64,000 bases of DNA from Ditylenchus dipsaci (lineage: Eukaryota > Nematoda > Chromadorea > Rhabditida > Anguinidae): NCBI GenBank assembly GCA_004194705.1, contig SADC01000929.1, positions 154,406 to 218,405 of the forward strand. Reading direction: 5' to 3'. Of this stretch, positions 11,014 through 22,603 are shown in pieces. Position 1 is the stretch's first letter. Every line of letters begins with the position of its first letter. Made by a program: the position numbers and the translations under genes. Below the pieces are notes generated by a model that was not told the DNA's origin, ran no database searches, and worked only from the letters and a program-made list of their open reading frames with translations.

Positions 11014-11735
11014 GAATTCAAGACTGGATGGAGAAGTGTGGCGACTTGCTGGGAGTATGTTATCATTAGGGTGGGCGAGTACTCGAGATTTTCGAGTACT
11101 CGACTCAATATTCGAAACTCGAAATTTTCGAGTACTCGAAACTCAAAAATATCGAATATTACTCGAAATTACTCGATTTCGAGTACTCGACTCACCCCTC
11201 TAGTTATCATGTTCTCAAAAAATTATCTAGTTTTTTTAAGAAGGCTGGGTTATACTGCTAAAGTCGACTACGCTCCTCTTGGTATCAATGATGCTGTGTT
11301 GCCAAAACCGAAGAAGTATAAGAAAGATGTCAAAGAGCAAGAGCCAGCTGCTACAGTTTCTGCTCCGAACTCGCCGAAGCCGCATTCCCCAAACAGAAAC
11401 CTGAATGGCAAATGAAGTTGGAAGCTGGAGAGCCATTGAATGCTGATGATCTTTTGAACAGAGAATTGGATGATGCAGATGCTCGTTGGATGCCTACTCT
11501 GCGCCAGGAAAAGAAGCGTCGTTTGGAAAAGCAGGCTGAAGTGGGTGGTGCTGTTGCGGGTGAAAAACGCGAGCCATCTATTGCCGAAATCGCCTACAAG
11601 AAGTTGAAGCAGGCGGCTATCGATCGATACATGCAGCGTGCCTATCATGAATCTGTGGTGGCTGAGCAGTTAGCAAGTCAACTAGCTAAGCAGAATCAAA
11701 GCGTGAGCAATGAGCCGCTTAACTTGTATCGCTGA
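11014..11735 (+). CDS. Downstream part or second gene, charged C-terminal protein
   Basis: If the TAA at 11011 is ignored, frame and phase continue: 11014-11054, intron 11055-11240 (donor gtatgt, carrying a small hAT element), exon 11241-11315, a 41-bp intron, and exon 11357-11735 ending TGA. Residues: WERLGYTAKVDYAPLG, then a lysine/glutamate-rich helix (RWMPTLRQEKKRRLEKQAEV) and a helical tail ending EPLNLYR. Alternatives: a separate gene starting at ATG 11028 or ATG 11211, although the first does not keep phase with exon 11241. Function is unknown. Confidence 0.5.
11067..11202. mobile_element. Small hAT-type MITE in an intron
   Basis: 136 bp, ends TAGGGTGGG and CCCCTCTA, made of repeated CGAGTACTCGA. 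An exact 8-bp duplication GTTATCAT flanks it (11059-11066 and 11203-11210). Without it the host intron would be about 42 bp, the local norm. Confidence 0.8.
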
Positions 11736-13042
11736 AAACAAATCGAAGATTCTTTTGCATCAAGTATTACCTGTTGCTTCCGGTATGAGGTTATGCCTAT
11801 TTGTACAACAAGCGCCTGTGGGCCTGTAATTATCGCTTGAATAAGAGCTTCATGCATGTTGCGTGTTTTTTTAGCTGTTTGAGGTTTGTTTTAGGATATT
11901 TTCTCAATTTTAAAGAGTTACACCATTTTTGTGATTTTTTTTAATTTTTCGAAGTATTTGAGGCTTAATAGGACCGTTAGATTCGACGGTTCGTAAGCCC
12001 ACTACTTATTTAGAAAATGTCATATCCTTTGAACCGGACTAATCTCAAAATTGTAATCGCTGGATGGTATGAGAAATAAATTCATTAGCAGAAGTTGCTG
12101 GAAAGTATCAATTTTTCTAAATTGAATGAGCTGTGTTTAGAAAATATTTAAATTGTTTACGGACCCTACACCATGCATATCTCTAATAATTTGTTCCGCA
12201 TAATGAAACTCTGGTGATTAAATGGGTTGTTTTTAATTTAGAACTTTTTTTATTTTGCAGACCATTCAGGTGGATATCCAGCTGACCAGGAAATACCCAC
12301 CACGGAGCTAGGGTTCGGGTGGTCAAATTTTAGATGCTTGTCTGAAAGGTAGCGGTCAACTTGTGTGACCAGAAATTTGTTAAAAATAGATGAGTGTTAG
12401 TGTGTGATAACCCATAATACATCGCAGGTCTGAACCAAACCCCCCCATGGCTCACTGGTAATTTCGCATGGTTTGACCAATCTTTAATAGTACTTCAACT
12501 TTTTGACGCAATGTTTGAAATCAGCGACCCGAATCGCATTTTTTAATTTTTAGTAAATCATTTTTAAAGATCTTCTAAGAGATTTTTATACGCTAAAACA
12601 ATAAAAAAGCTGTTTTCCAACACTTTTCCACATAAAATGGATTGAAAAAAAATTTGACCAAAATTCGACTTTCTGACTTGAGAGGACTAAGGAAATTCAA
12701 CCTAAAAGGGTACCTGGATACCCCGAAAAGTGGAATTTGAACATAGCTTTGAATACTGGGACCTACGGCATAATGAAACTCTGGTATACACACATTTTTA
12801 TGCATGCAGAGTCACTTTTGAGTGATTTGTGTCTAAGGTATGTAGGTGTGAACATCTCAACCCCGAGAAACCAAGCCCCTGCGCCCCGAAGGGTGCTTGC
12901 TTGGTCAGAGATGCGCGCACTCACTTACCTCAGACATGATTCCGAGCAAGACTCCTGATCAAAAGGCATATAGTGACTTTTTTGCCCAGCTCCAGTGACC
13001 AAAACGGTGTAGAATACCTTAATACAAGGTAATTTACCTTGG
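11736..13042. other. Intron-like sequence with C-tract element remnants
   Basis: No exon recognised. 12725-12990 is a decayed piece of the C-tract element interior (compare 7400-7630 and 31210-31450), including its GCGCCCCGAAGGG hairpin. Confidence 0.45.
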
Positions 13043-13050
13043 GCAAAAAG

Positions 13051-14396
13051 TAGGGTTGTAATCTTTCCGGAAAGAATCTTTTGCCAGAAAATTTCCGGAA
13101 AGTTTCCGGAAACTTTCCAGAAAGTTTCCAAAATGTTGGAAAGATACTTTTTCGATTCTCCCACTTGAGTTCTTCCATTTTTTTCGCACAAAGCCTCTGT
13201 TACATCAACAAATAACATAATAATATTCAAATCAACAATTAATCGAAGCCAAATAAATCATTCTCATCATAAAGTGCAAAATCATAAAGAATAAAGTGCA
13301 AGTTAATGAAAGGGCATGTGGATACTTTCAAAGGGGAACCTTTATATATGCAGCGCCTAGGTCACAGGTTCAACTACCACAGGGTGCATAGCCTATTTTC
13401 CTACCCCATATTTTGTAATTTTTTTACAAGTTTGATGTCAAAAGCGCTTAAGGCGCCGGCGCTTAGCCGGCGCTCCGCCGGGTTCAAAGTTAGCGCCGGC
13501 GCTCAGCCGGCGCTTATACGGGCGCTTAAGTAGTGGTTATCTCGGATACCGTTAATAATCATTCTTTTTTACTGTTCTTTAACTTCACTGCTTGGAAAAT
13601 AACAGTGCGGATTTTATTAAATATAAACGCAGAGTATAATAATTTTTTGAAAAGCAGTATTAAATAATGTGAATGTTATAATCAGGTATGCCGGCGCTCC
13701 GCCGAGTTCAAAGTTAGCGCCGGCGCCAGCTAAGCGCCGGCGCTTAAGGCGCGGCGCTTAGCCGGCACTTCGCCGGGTAGCCGGCGTTTAAACAATCCTG
13801 CCTTATACATGATTCCGAGAAGTACTCTTGACAATAAAATGCATATAGAGACTCTTTTTGCCCAGCTCCAGTGACCAAAACAGGGAAAAACAGGCAAATA
13901 GTCAAAAGGGTCAAAATGGTTTACAAAAATTTATTTGACACATTTTGCCTTTTAGTCATACTCACTTGAAATAGTAGGCTAGAGTTAGTTAGATAAATTT
14001 ATAAAATTTACATTTGTACACACACGGCCACGCAGCGTTGAGAAAAAGGTAAAAGATTCTTGAAGCGTTTGCCCTGGTTCACCCGAGAGAAAAGTTAAAT
14101 TTTAGTCAGAATTTGATAATTGGTCGGAGTTGGGGGTTGACAGTTGGGATGGTCGGCAGCTGACCCTCTTTCAACAAGAGCGGATATAACAAAAGAATAA
14201 AGTGAGCTGAATACAGGCAAATAAAAAATGCCAGAATTTGAGGACAGCAATTACAAGACATGTTAAGACATTTGAATTCGCGCCCAAAAGAATCTTTCCA
14301 AATTTTAAGGCTCTGGAAAGAATCTTAATTCTTTCCGGAAAGTTTCTGGAAAGTTTCCAGAAATTTTCCGTGGAAACTTTCCATCACCCAACCCTA
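13051..14396. mobile_element. hAT-type element (TAGGGTTG ends), uninterrupted copy
   Basis: 1,346 bp with ends TAGGGTTG and CAACCCTA, and an exact 8-bp duplication GCAAAAAG (13043-13050 and 14397-14404). Next to each end lie tandem GGAAAGTTTCC units. The interior holds a GC-rich foldback and a tRNA-like B box (GGTTCAACTACC near 13367). No transposase. A second copy is at 30487-32798 in inverse orientation. Confidence 0.85.
13440..13795. repeat. GC-rich foldback (GCGCCGGCGC)
   Basis: Two inverted arms of GCGCCGGCGCTTAGCCGGCG-type sequence flank about 140 bp of AT-rich DNA. The same module lies at 32060-32410 in the sister hAT copy, so it entered the family before those copies spread. Confidence 0.65.
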
Positions 14397-14485
14397 GCAA
14401 AAAGTCACATTTAGTCAAAAAAAATTTCGAAAAATAATTTTTTATATGGAAAAGTGTGAGAAAACCACTTTTTAATGGTTTAAAG

Positions 14486-14637
14486 TAGAGTTGTAGAAAT
14501 TCGCGGAAATATAGAAACCCGGGAATATTCCGGGAACATTGGGAATATTCCCGGGAATATTCCCATATAGGGGAAAATTCCGGAAACCCGGGAATATTCC
14601 CGGAAATATTCCGGGAATATTCCCATTGTACACCCTA
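14486..14637. mobile_element. 152-bp hAT-type MITE
   Basis: Ends TAGAGTTGTAG and CACCCTA, interior of GGGAATATTCCC palindromes, exact 8-bp duplication GTTTAAAG (14478-14485 and 14638-14645). Confidence 0.85.
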
Positions 14638-15530
14638 GTTTAAAGCATGTAAAAATCACTTAAAACTTGATTTAACATTATTTACAAATTAGTAAAAAAT
14701 GCGCCCCTGTCAACTTTTCAGTCAACTTTTGATTGTTCTGGTAATTTAGGCGGAAATTTACTTGACCAGGTGGTATCTGCTTTGGTAATCCGGGTTGCGG
14801 AAGGCGAAATCAAAATTTTATTCCTAAGAAACCGGTTTCGCCATTCAATTTTGGGTCAAAAAAGCCGGGGGGGGGGGGGGAGCGGTTTGGGTCAGAAAGG
14901 TATGTGCCTAAAATAGGCACATTCCATAATTTAGGCACATTCCTCTTTAATTTTGTACCCTTTTTAGGAGCATTCCTTCAAAGCGCATACACAATGAGGA
15001 GGCTGTTTGCGGATGCTAAAACAGACTACTCACTAAGAATCCGCGAAACAGAATCCTCGCTTTTTTACTGTTTTCCGAAAAATATTCAGTTGGTGCAGTT
15101 TTTTTAATTTTCAGTGGCTTATATAGCTTCTGACATATAGTTGAGGTTTAGGGCTACCAAATAAGCTATTGACTGAGTGAATGTTGCTTTGAAAACTGAG
15201 ATAAAATTTTAAGACTCCGCCTAAGAATCCTAACTCGAATTCGAGTGCGAATGCTTAGGCGGAGTTTTTCTTTTTTAACTCAATTTTTTTGACAGCATCT
15301 AACTTATCAATGGCTCATCTTGTAGCCCTGAATCTTACACGGGAAAGGCACGACCCGGGTGTGGCCTATTAAAAAACGTTATATACCAAATGTAGCCCTA
15401 ATTGAGCTAGTTAAGGAACCGTTCGCAGAATCTGCTATGGATCAATCTACGCTGAGAAATAATCTTTTTAAAATTACAAAAAATTGTGTTGACATATAAG
15501 TCAAGAACAACCCTTTTAAAACATGTGAGT

Positions 15531-15618
15531 TGTGGCCGAGTGGATGAGTGGTGCGGCGCCGAACCTATTTCTTTTTTTTCGGGAAAGGTTCGACTCCAGT
15601 CGCGTGCACGTCTTTTTT
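15531..15618 (+). ncRNA. tRNA-like (class II) unit, left arm
   Basis: A box TGGCCGAGTGG (15533-15543), B box GGTTCGACTCC (15587-15597) and a T6 stretch at 15613-15618 give a complete internal pol III promoter and terminator. The acceptor and anticodon stems do not pair like a working tRNA, so it is more likely the head of a tRNA-Ser/Leu-derived SINE or a pseudo-tRNA. Confidence 0.55.
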
Positions 15619-15901
15619 ATTTTCGGTTTTTTTAAAGCTTCACTTTCCTACACAAAATGACACGGGGAGAACAATAAAAATATTTTTAACGTCGTCGGAT
15701 TTGTAATACACATTGTGAACGGTATATATTTCATTTACGAACAACGAACAATTAATGACAATGATTATACCGTATATATAATATATATATATATACCGTT
15801 CACAATGTGTATTACAAATCCGACGACGTTAAAAATATTTTATTGTTCTGCCCGTGTCATTTTGTGTAGGAAAGTGAAGCTTTAAAAAACCGAAAATAAA
15901 A

Positions 15902-15985
15902 AAGACGTGCACGCGACTGGAGTCGAACCTTTCCCGAAAAAAAAGAAATAGGTTCGGCGCCGCACCACTCATCCACTCGGCCACC
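15902..15985 (-). ncRNA. tRNA-like unit, right arm (mirror copy)
   Basis: Exact-type boxes in inverse: B box complement at 15919-15929 and A box complement at 15973-15983. The two units point toward each other, so run-through transcription from either would make a self-complementary RNA. Confidence 0.55.
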
Positions 15986-16325
15986 AACTCACATGTTTGA
16001 AAAGAGTTGTTCTTGACTTATATGTCAACACAATTTTTTTGTAATTTTAAAAAGATTATTTCTCAGCGTAGATTGATCCATAGCAGATTCTGCGAACGGT
16101 TCCTTAACTAGCTCAATTAGGGCTACATTTTGGTATATAACGTTTTTTAATAGCCACACCCGGGTCGTGCCTTTCCCGTGTTAGCTACGAGATGGCACCA
16201 AAAGAATAATTTTTGGAAAATTAAAAAAAAAGTTATGGACATTTCCGAGTGTAAAGTCTGGCTTAGCGTCCGCAAACAGCCTCCTCATTGTGAATGCGCC
16301 TTCATGCAGGTCCTGTTTCTTTTAA

Positions 16326-16555
16326 AGGGCCTGACCTCTTCCTACTCGGTGGTCCCCGCCAATTCAAAAATTTTCCCTTGATCATTGGACTTCTGTACGG
16401 ATTTTTCCGCTAGGTTTCTAACAAACTAAGCCTAAAATTTGATTTCAGGCCTAGTTTTGTTAGAAACGTGGCGGAAAAATCCGTACAGAAGTCCAATGAT
16501 CGAGGAAAAATTTTTGAATTGGCGGGGGACCACCGAGTAGGAAGAGGTCAGGCCT
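16326..16555. mobile_element. Palindromic TTAA-flanked MITE
   Basis: Inverted arms starting AGGGCCTGACCTCTTCC, flanked by TTAA at 16322-16325 and 16556-16559. The core CTTCTGTACGGATTTTTC is shared with 3442-3673. Confidence 0.7.
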
Positions 16556-18296
16556 TTAAGTATGTGCCTATTTTTGGCACATTCCTATTTTCTTTTGTTC
16601 CTTTTTAGGAGCATTTTTTCATGTAGGTGTTGTTCCTAATAAGAATATGGCTTATTCTCTCATAATGCCTTTTTGAAATACCAGTTTTTTGAGTGATATC
16701 AGCAGACAAATAAGAAAAATTCAATTTTCAAATAAATCAAGTAAGAACCAATTTTAAAGTTAAGTAGCAATAAAAGTACTTCGATTGTTCAGTTCAATGT
16801 GTGAGGTGAAATGTAAGTCAAGTAGAACCCGAACATTATAAATTTAGTTATTAAAAATGGGAAAAAATATAAGTTACTTTTTAACTTATTCTATTCGTTT
16901 GTTCGAAACCAAGGTCCTCCTTCAAAACGAACAAATTCAGGATAAATGTATCCATTTTCGCCAAACATATGAACTTCATACCATCTTCCTGTGATATTTA
17001 AGAGAAAGTGTGGCTGTTGGCACCTGAGCTACAGAGCGACTTGGACGAACTGTTAATACATAGAGATTCATACACTGTCTTTCTGATTTTATGAAAATGT
17101 TCGAAACTCTAGTAATGGATTTACAAGTAATTACAGGTTCGCATATGACCAATATTAGTAGTAGATTTTCACAGGCCGACCAAAGTGTCACAGTTTCAAT
17201 TATCATAGCTCGAATTGCAAATTTGAAAAGAAAACTAAAGGCTTCTGCCGCCGCAGGCCACTCTACGTTAAAGGGATGCTTAGGAATGGCAGCTCTAGAG
17301 GCCTTAAATATAAAATTTCTAGTAGGACGCTACTATACCACTTGCTGCTTCTTATTTAGACCCATTTGTAAAGCCTCAGCTAATCCATTTTGAGAAGGAA
17401 GTGCCTGACTGGAGTTTCACAAAAGTAATTTACGATATATACTTTGCTTTATTAAACAAAAAAATATAGGCTTCTGATCATGTAAGAAGACTAGCACAAA
17501 AGTATGCTGAGCAATGCTCAAACGTAAATGGACCGCGAGAATGTGACTTTCAAGTTATGCAGGAAAACTCCTTCATACAGGAGTTTACTCTTTATTCGTC
17601 TCTTTACAGGGGTAACCAAGAAGTTCTTCAATTCTAGAAAGATAACTAAAAAGTTTACTTTTATCAAAACAGTTACATCGTGTATACTTATTATTTAGAA
17701 CTTTCCAACCTTATCTCAGCTAGCCAGGAAATCATGTCTATGCCGGCATCGAGTGTTCCAAATGAGCGCACCTTTTCGACATTGGGTACTATTGCGACAG
17801 GTTTACGAAACAAGCTATCAGCTAACAAAACGTCATCATTAATCACTTTACGCTCACCAGTGTTTTCAAAAATCACAGTCACAGTCACCCCACAGTGAGG
17901 GTCACACTCGCAGGGTCACACCTTTAAAATCACACTCACACTTGATGTGAGTGTGATTTTAAATGTGAGTGTGATTTTAGTGTGAGTGTGACTGTGAGTG
18001 TGATTTTGGTGTGATGTGAGTGTGATTATCACAGTGAGACAGTGTGAGTGTGATTTTTGTCTCACAGTGTGATCCTCATCCCAGTGTTTGAGCATTACTT
18101 TTTGATTCCGATTCGAGATACTTTCTCAAAATATTTTTCAGGGTACTTCGACGTAGCTTTCTGCTTTGTGAACATATCGTCTGTATACAATCGTCCCAGT
18201 CGTACATATTTCATTCATTTTCAATTTTAACGGCAAACCCTTAAATAAACTATTCACTTCCTCATTGTTTATTTTTCCAAATGACATTACACGTTT

Positions 18297-20817
18297 TCAT
18301 AAAATCGATTGCAGTAGACAACTAACTAATTTAAAGGATGCTTCATTTGTGTGGGTTGCTGTAGCCATGCCTGCCTGAGAAAATATGCGCTCTATTGGTG
18401 CACTCGTAGCTGGAATCGAGAGAACTTCAAGCGCGAGAATCGCAATCGGCCTGGAGTCCTAAACCATAAAACGTAACCCCATTACATTTCTTCAAAAGCT
18501 TATTGAATTCAAGAATGACGTCCAGTATTTGAGAGAATTAATGGAATCGCCCGCAGAAGAATTTGCACTAAGCACCCTGCTCATTATTTCAATCAGCAAA
18601 GAATTCGGTGAAATCTCTAATCTGGCTTGCTTAGCAGATTTGTTTTCTGCGACCACCTCTCCCAGCAATTGATCAAGCGTAGAGTTCATCTGAGAATGAA
18701 ATGAGTTCTCTACTTGCTCAGGACCAACATCATGCCCTATCTTAGCACAAACAAAAAAATTACAAAGATTATAGAATTTCAACTTACCAGATTTTGAATT
18801 TTGCTTATAGCCACTTTGTAATCACTCGGACTGAGAATGTTTGCTGTATTTCGATCAAGTGCTGTAGCGACAAAAAAGATTGGATCAAAATTCTTAGATT
18901 TACTGTCCATCATTCAGCTGAAACGAGAGTCGAGAAAACTTTTGAGCTGAAGACTGATTTCAGGAGATGACCCATTGCTCTGAATGTTCATAGACTTTTG
19001 AATGCAAAAATTTTGCAAAAATTTATCTGGAAGTTGACAAGAGACTTGTATATGGCCTTTAGACACCCATAACAACGAGAAATTGAAACATTTTTTTCAC
19101 ACTGGATTCTGCAAAGCACGTCCACAAAGATCTTCATCAAGATGTATAGATCACGAAGAAGCTAGCAAGAAAATTTAATGAGTGCAACTTTTCGCATTCA
19201 AAACCTACTTGGACTTCAGACTCAGTAGGGTATTCCCACTTCTTGCGTTTAGCAATTTGCAAAACAAACTCTTGGAGCTCAAGAACTTTCTTCACAACCA
19301 CAATTTGAGAAGCCCAGCGTTTTCCGCAGTTTTCCGCCGCAAAGATTTTTCAGTTCCTAATTTTTTTATAAATTATTTATTACAAGTTTATAGATACCTC
19401 TTTTGCGCCATTAGAGTGTTGAAACTTTCCGATAAGATGACAGAGTGTGGAGTAGCCGGTATGCGATCCAATACAGTCTTTGAACATCTGCTTAATTACT
19501 AGCTGCAAGGCGTGAGCAAAACATCCCATACGCAGAGGAAATGCAGACCTGAACAGCCATACGGAAAACGAAAAGCTTGATAAGACTCACTGAATGGCAA
19601 TCTCGATTGTGTAGTCAGTATCACAATCTTGTTCTTCTTCCTCAATACCATCACTGTCTTCTTGCTCTGATAACCATTGATGCAGACGTCGACTGAAATA
19701 AGAAAAAAATTAACAGCTGACACCTGAATATATTTTTACCTGAAACCATATCCTTGAATGCGTTTACCATGTTACTTCCATCGTCTGTGACTACTTTAAA
19801 GACTGTATTTCTGTAGAAGCTTTTCAGTTTGTAGACGTATAGAGTCTCCTGTATGTGGGCTTGACAATTTGCAGCGTCCCAGAAAGACACGTTGCAGTGA
19901 AGCTGATCCGTCACAGTAATGCATTGTAACCCCTAATTAGAAAATACTCTATGACGTTGTTTTCAAAAGTCTTTTCGATACCCAAATAGGAACTGTTCAA
20001 ACCTCTACCTGACCAGATGTCACAAGTTAAGGAGAATCGATGAGGAATTTTCTTTATCTTAGCTCTCAAAGATGTTTCCATGCGATCAAAGCTTTTCAAC
20101 GTGTGGAAACTGTTGGGAACTGGAAAAAAGCGTATACATGAACCATGGGCCAAGGTTAAGAACAAGCACCCCACTCGAGTAAAGAACAAGCACCCAAAAA
20201 AATCAACAGGGGGACCAAGGCAAAAAAAAAAGATGCCTTGGTCCCCCTGTTGATTGTTTTTATTTTTTAAATTTTTTTGCCTTGGTCCCCCCTATTGATT
20301 TTTTTGGGGTGCTTGTTCGTTACCTGTGCCTGAACCATGTTATTCGAAAATACCTCGATCTTGGGATTCAGTTCATAGAAAAGTTTTCGGATCAAAGGAT
20401 GTAGCATCAAGTTTATCGACAAACAAGGAATAGAAAGGACGTCAGCAAAGGCCTTTTGCACCCGTGAGTTTCAAAAATAATAATATTTTCAGTGGTTTTT
20501 CATGATAGGAAAGTACCTGGTCTTTGAGCTAGACGAGTCTTCACAAAGATTGATCCAACTTTCTTAGCGATTTGCTGCTTGACACTGTGCTTCAATTCCC
20601 AATGTCTTGTCACGGATGTTGTATGATCACTTAGTTGCTGAAGTAAAATAAAACAAAATGAACATCAAGCAAAAGGAGCTTACCTCTCGACACTCGCTGC
20701 ACTTCCACTTTATTTGCCCAAACGAATCTTCCTCTTTGTGAAACGTGTACCAGATTGGGTTTCTTCGGCGTTTCTTTGCACTCGACTTTTCAAATCCGGT
20801 GAATTGAACTCAGACAT
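18297..20817 (-). CDS. hAT-family transposase with BED finger
   Basis: Cuts and joins the surrounding element. Minus-strand exons: 20817-20684 (BED finger first half, with WKCSECRE), 20637-20517 (second half, TRHWELKH), about 20462-20345, 20119-19926 (FSLTCDIWSG, first catalytic Asp), 19919-19745 (VVTDDGSNM, second Asp), 19690-19590, about 19551-19440 (MGCFAHALQLVI), 19340-19180, a stretch to 18780, 18740-18492, and a last exon holding LSIPATSAPIERIFSQAG, the hAT dimerisation motif, to a stop at 18297. Introns are short. At least one frame step lies in exon 1 and in-frame stops lie near 18910. It may be barely inactive or only misread. Confidence 0.75.
20160..20326. repeat. Foldback insertion in a transposase intron
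   Basis: Inverted arms with GAACAAGCACCC and CCTTGGTCCCCCTGTTGATT flank poly-A/T loops inside the intron between the third and fourth transposase exons. Confidence 0.6.
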
Positions 20818-21237
20818 CTAAAAGGATGTATATGAATAATAATATTAATAATAAAGCAACAAGCAACGGTACCAAGCCTATTGAGAAAATAAAGTAAGAT
20901 TCATACACAGAGTGAAAAATCACACACTGGGATGAGGATCACACTGTGAGACAAAAATTACACTCACACTGTCTCACTGTGTCACATCACACCAAAATCA
21001 CACTCACAGTCACACTAAAATCACACTCACATTTAAAATCACACTCACACTAAAGTCACAGTCACACTTAAAATCACACTCACATCAAGTGTGAGTGTGA
21101 TTTTAGTGTGACTGTGAGCTCCACTGTGATTTTACAGTGTGAGTGTGAGGTGTGACTGTGATTTTTGAATACACTGACGCTCACTCATCAAGAACGATTT
21201 TTTCGTAACTTCCTTATCTGCTAATATTACTCAATAA

Positions 21238-21612
21238 AAATGGCATTAATATATAAAAGGCATAACAAGCACAATTTTCAAGAAGACAAAGACGGTGTTC
21301 CTAACAGGAGCAACACCCTGTCTGCTACCACCACTATTCGAACCTGTAACCTCAAAATTTAGAACGAGGAATTTACCGCGGAGGGAATTCACTTAGAGCT
21401 AAAAATTGTATCGAACCGTTCCTATTCAAGGACTTGTATTGAATCGCGCCTTGTTTCAAACAGGTTGTTGTATTGAATCATCACCTACCGGAAAAATTAT
21501 TTTTTAACTGCTTTCGAGTAAAGTAATAGTTTGGCAAGATGAAAGTGATGAGTTAACTGTTTTACGGCGGTTAACACCATCATTAAGAGAAGAAAAAGGC
21601 ATTGTTCCTATG
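21238..21612. other. No gene; one tRNA-like B box
   Basis: The minus strand near 21336-21365 has GGTTCGAATAG following GGTTACA, like the T arm of a tRNA-derived repeat. Nothing else was seen. Confidence 0.3.
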
Positions 21613-21957
21613 AGGAACTGAGACTAAGTTCAGAGTTTGAGACTAAAATAGTCTCAAGACTATTAGTCCTTGAGACTATTTTAAGAAATACAGTCGACGC
21701 TCTCTATAACGACGCTCTTTATAACGACTCGCTCTTTATAACGATCCGGAAAAAGAACTATTTGGTCCTGAGCTAAGTCATTCAAGTCAAAACGACGCTC
21801 TTTATAACGACGCTCTCTATAACGACTCGGTTTAGCAGGTCACTTGAGAGTCATTATAGAGAGCTTCGACTGTAGTCTCAAAATAGTCTCATAGTCACAA
21901 TTAGTCTCAATAATCTCAAATTAGTCACATCCTTGAGACTATTTTGTGACTATTTTT
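21613..21957. mobile_element. Foldback of TTGAGACTATTTT arrays with a pogo MITE in its loop
   Basis: Inverted arrays of GAGACTAnTTT flank a pogo-type palindrome (21689-21874) whose ends are TACAGTCGACGCTCTCTATA and ...GCTTCGACTGTA. Confidence 0.65.
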
Positions 21958-21970
21958 AAATATAATACCT

Positions 21971-22603
21971 CGTGTACGCAGAGCAAGTCAAAGTCAAGGT
22001 CAAGGTCAAAGTTTTTTGTGTGTACGCACAGAAAGTTGACTTGCAAGTCAACCTGCAAGTTAACTTTGACTTTGCCTTTGACCTTGACTTCGACTTTTGG
22101 CTGTGTACGCATGACTTTGACTTTGCCTTGACTTTGACTTTGACTGGCGTTTCAAAAAAGTTTCAAACAGAAAGTCAAAGTCAAAGTTTTTTCGGAATTT
22201 TTTGTGCCTTATTTTTGATCTTCTTTACTGATCAGTGGTGCATTGTGCTGCTACATACATTCATCGTTGCAGTAAAAGCGTTTTTATTTACAAATTTGAT
22301 CAGAGAGAATTTGGTGTCGTTTTGTTGTGATGAACGCTCTGTTGGTTGGCAGAATGAAATGATTTGATTTGTTGTCCGTTGGTGTCTAATAAAGTTTCCG
22401 TTAGAATTCTGTAAATGAGTATATTGTTTTCGATTGATGACCTTGACTTTGACTTCCTGTGCGTACACACCTCATGACTTTGACTTTGACGTTCACCTTG
22501 ACTGTAACCGCGACTTTGACTTTGACATTGACTCTGACTTCCTGTGTGTACACACCCCATGACTTTGGCTTTGACCTTGACTTTGACTTGCTCTGCGTAC
22601 ACG
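21971..22603. mobile_element. Foldback with TTGACTTTGACC arrays
   Basis: Ends CGTGTACGCAGAGCAAGTCA and the exact inverse. Both arms are tandem hexamers of GTCAAA/GTCAAG. Further inverted GTGTACGCA blocks inside suggest a second nested copy. No coding content or target duplication was found. Confidence 0.75.

Larger units (their letters stand above)
14985..16297. repeat. Large palindrome with tRNA-like promoters
   Basis: Arms about 15320-15767 and 15783-16190 are almost perfect inverted copies around an AT-dinucleotide centre. A shorter outer pair (14985-15035 and 16250-16297) extends it. Each arm holds one tRNA-like unit with A and B boxes. The hairpin is over 400 bp per arm. Confidence 0.85.
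17858..21176 (-). mobile_element. Nearly complete hAT transposon
   Basis: 3,319 bp with ends CAGTGTTTTCAAAAATCACA and the inverse ending in CACTG, and an exact 8-bp duplication ACGCTCAC (17850-17857 and 21177-21184). Subterminal regions (17880-18075 and 20925-21170) are tandem GTGAGTGTGATTTT arrays in inverted orientation. One transposase gene on the minus strand fills the interior. Confidence 0.9.
16980..21237 (+). pseudogene. Older hAT transposase, interrupted by a younger hAT
   Basis: Plus-strand pieces: about 17091-17220; a piece with LAASYLDPFVKP (about 17338-17373), the hAT segment before the dimerisation domain; about 17470-17640; and the C-terminal dimerisation domain (17680-17857) with PASSVPNERTFSTLGT. 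The frame is cut at 17857 and resumes after the inserted element at 21185, reaching TAA at 21235-21237. Several frame changes suggest it was already old. Its own terminal repeats were not identified. Confidence 0.7.

Noticed and set aside
14860..14885. Long G run, with similar C or G runs at 6927, 29886, 41816 and 49319
   Set aside because: They are simple homopolymers within or near repeats; no motif beyond that, and lengths may be unreliable.
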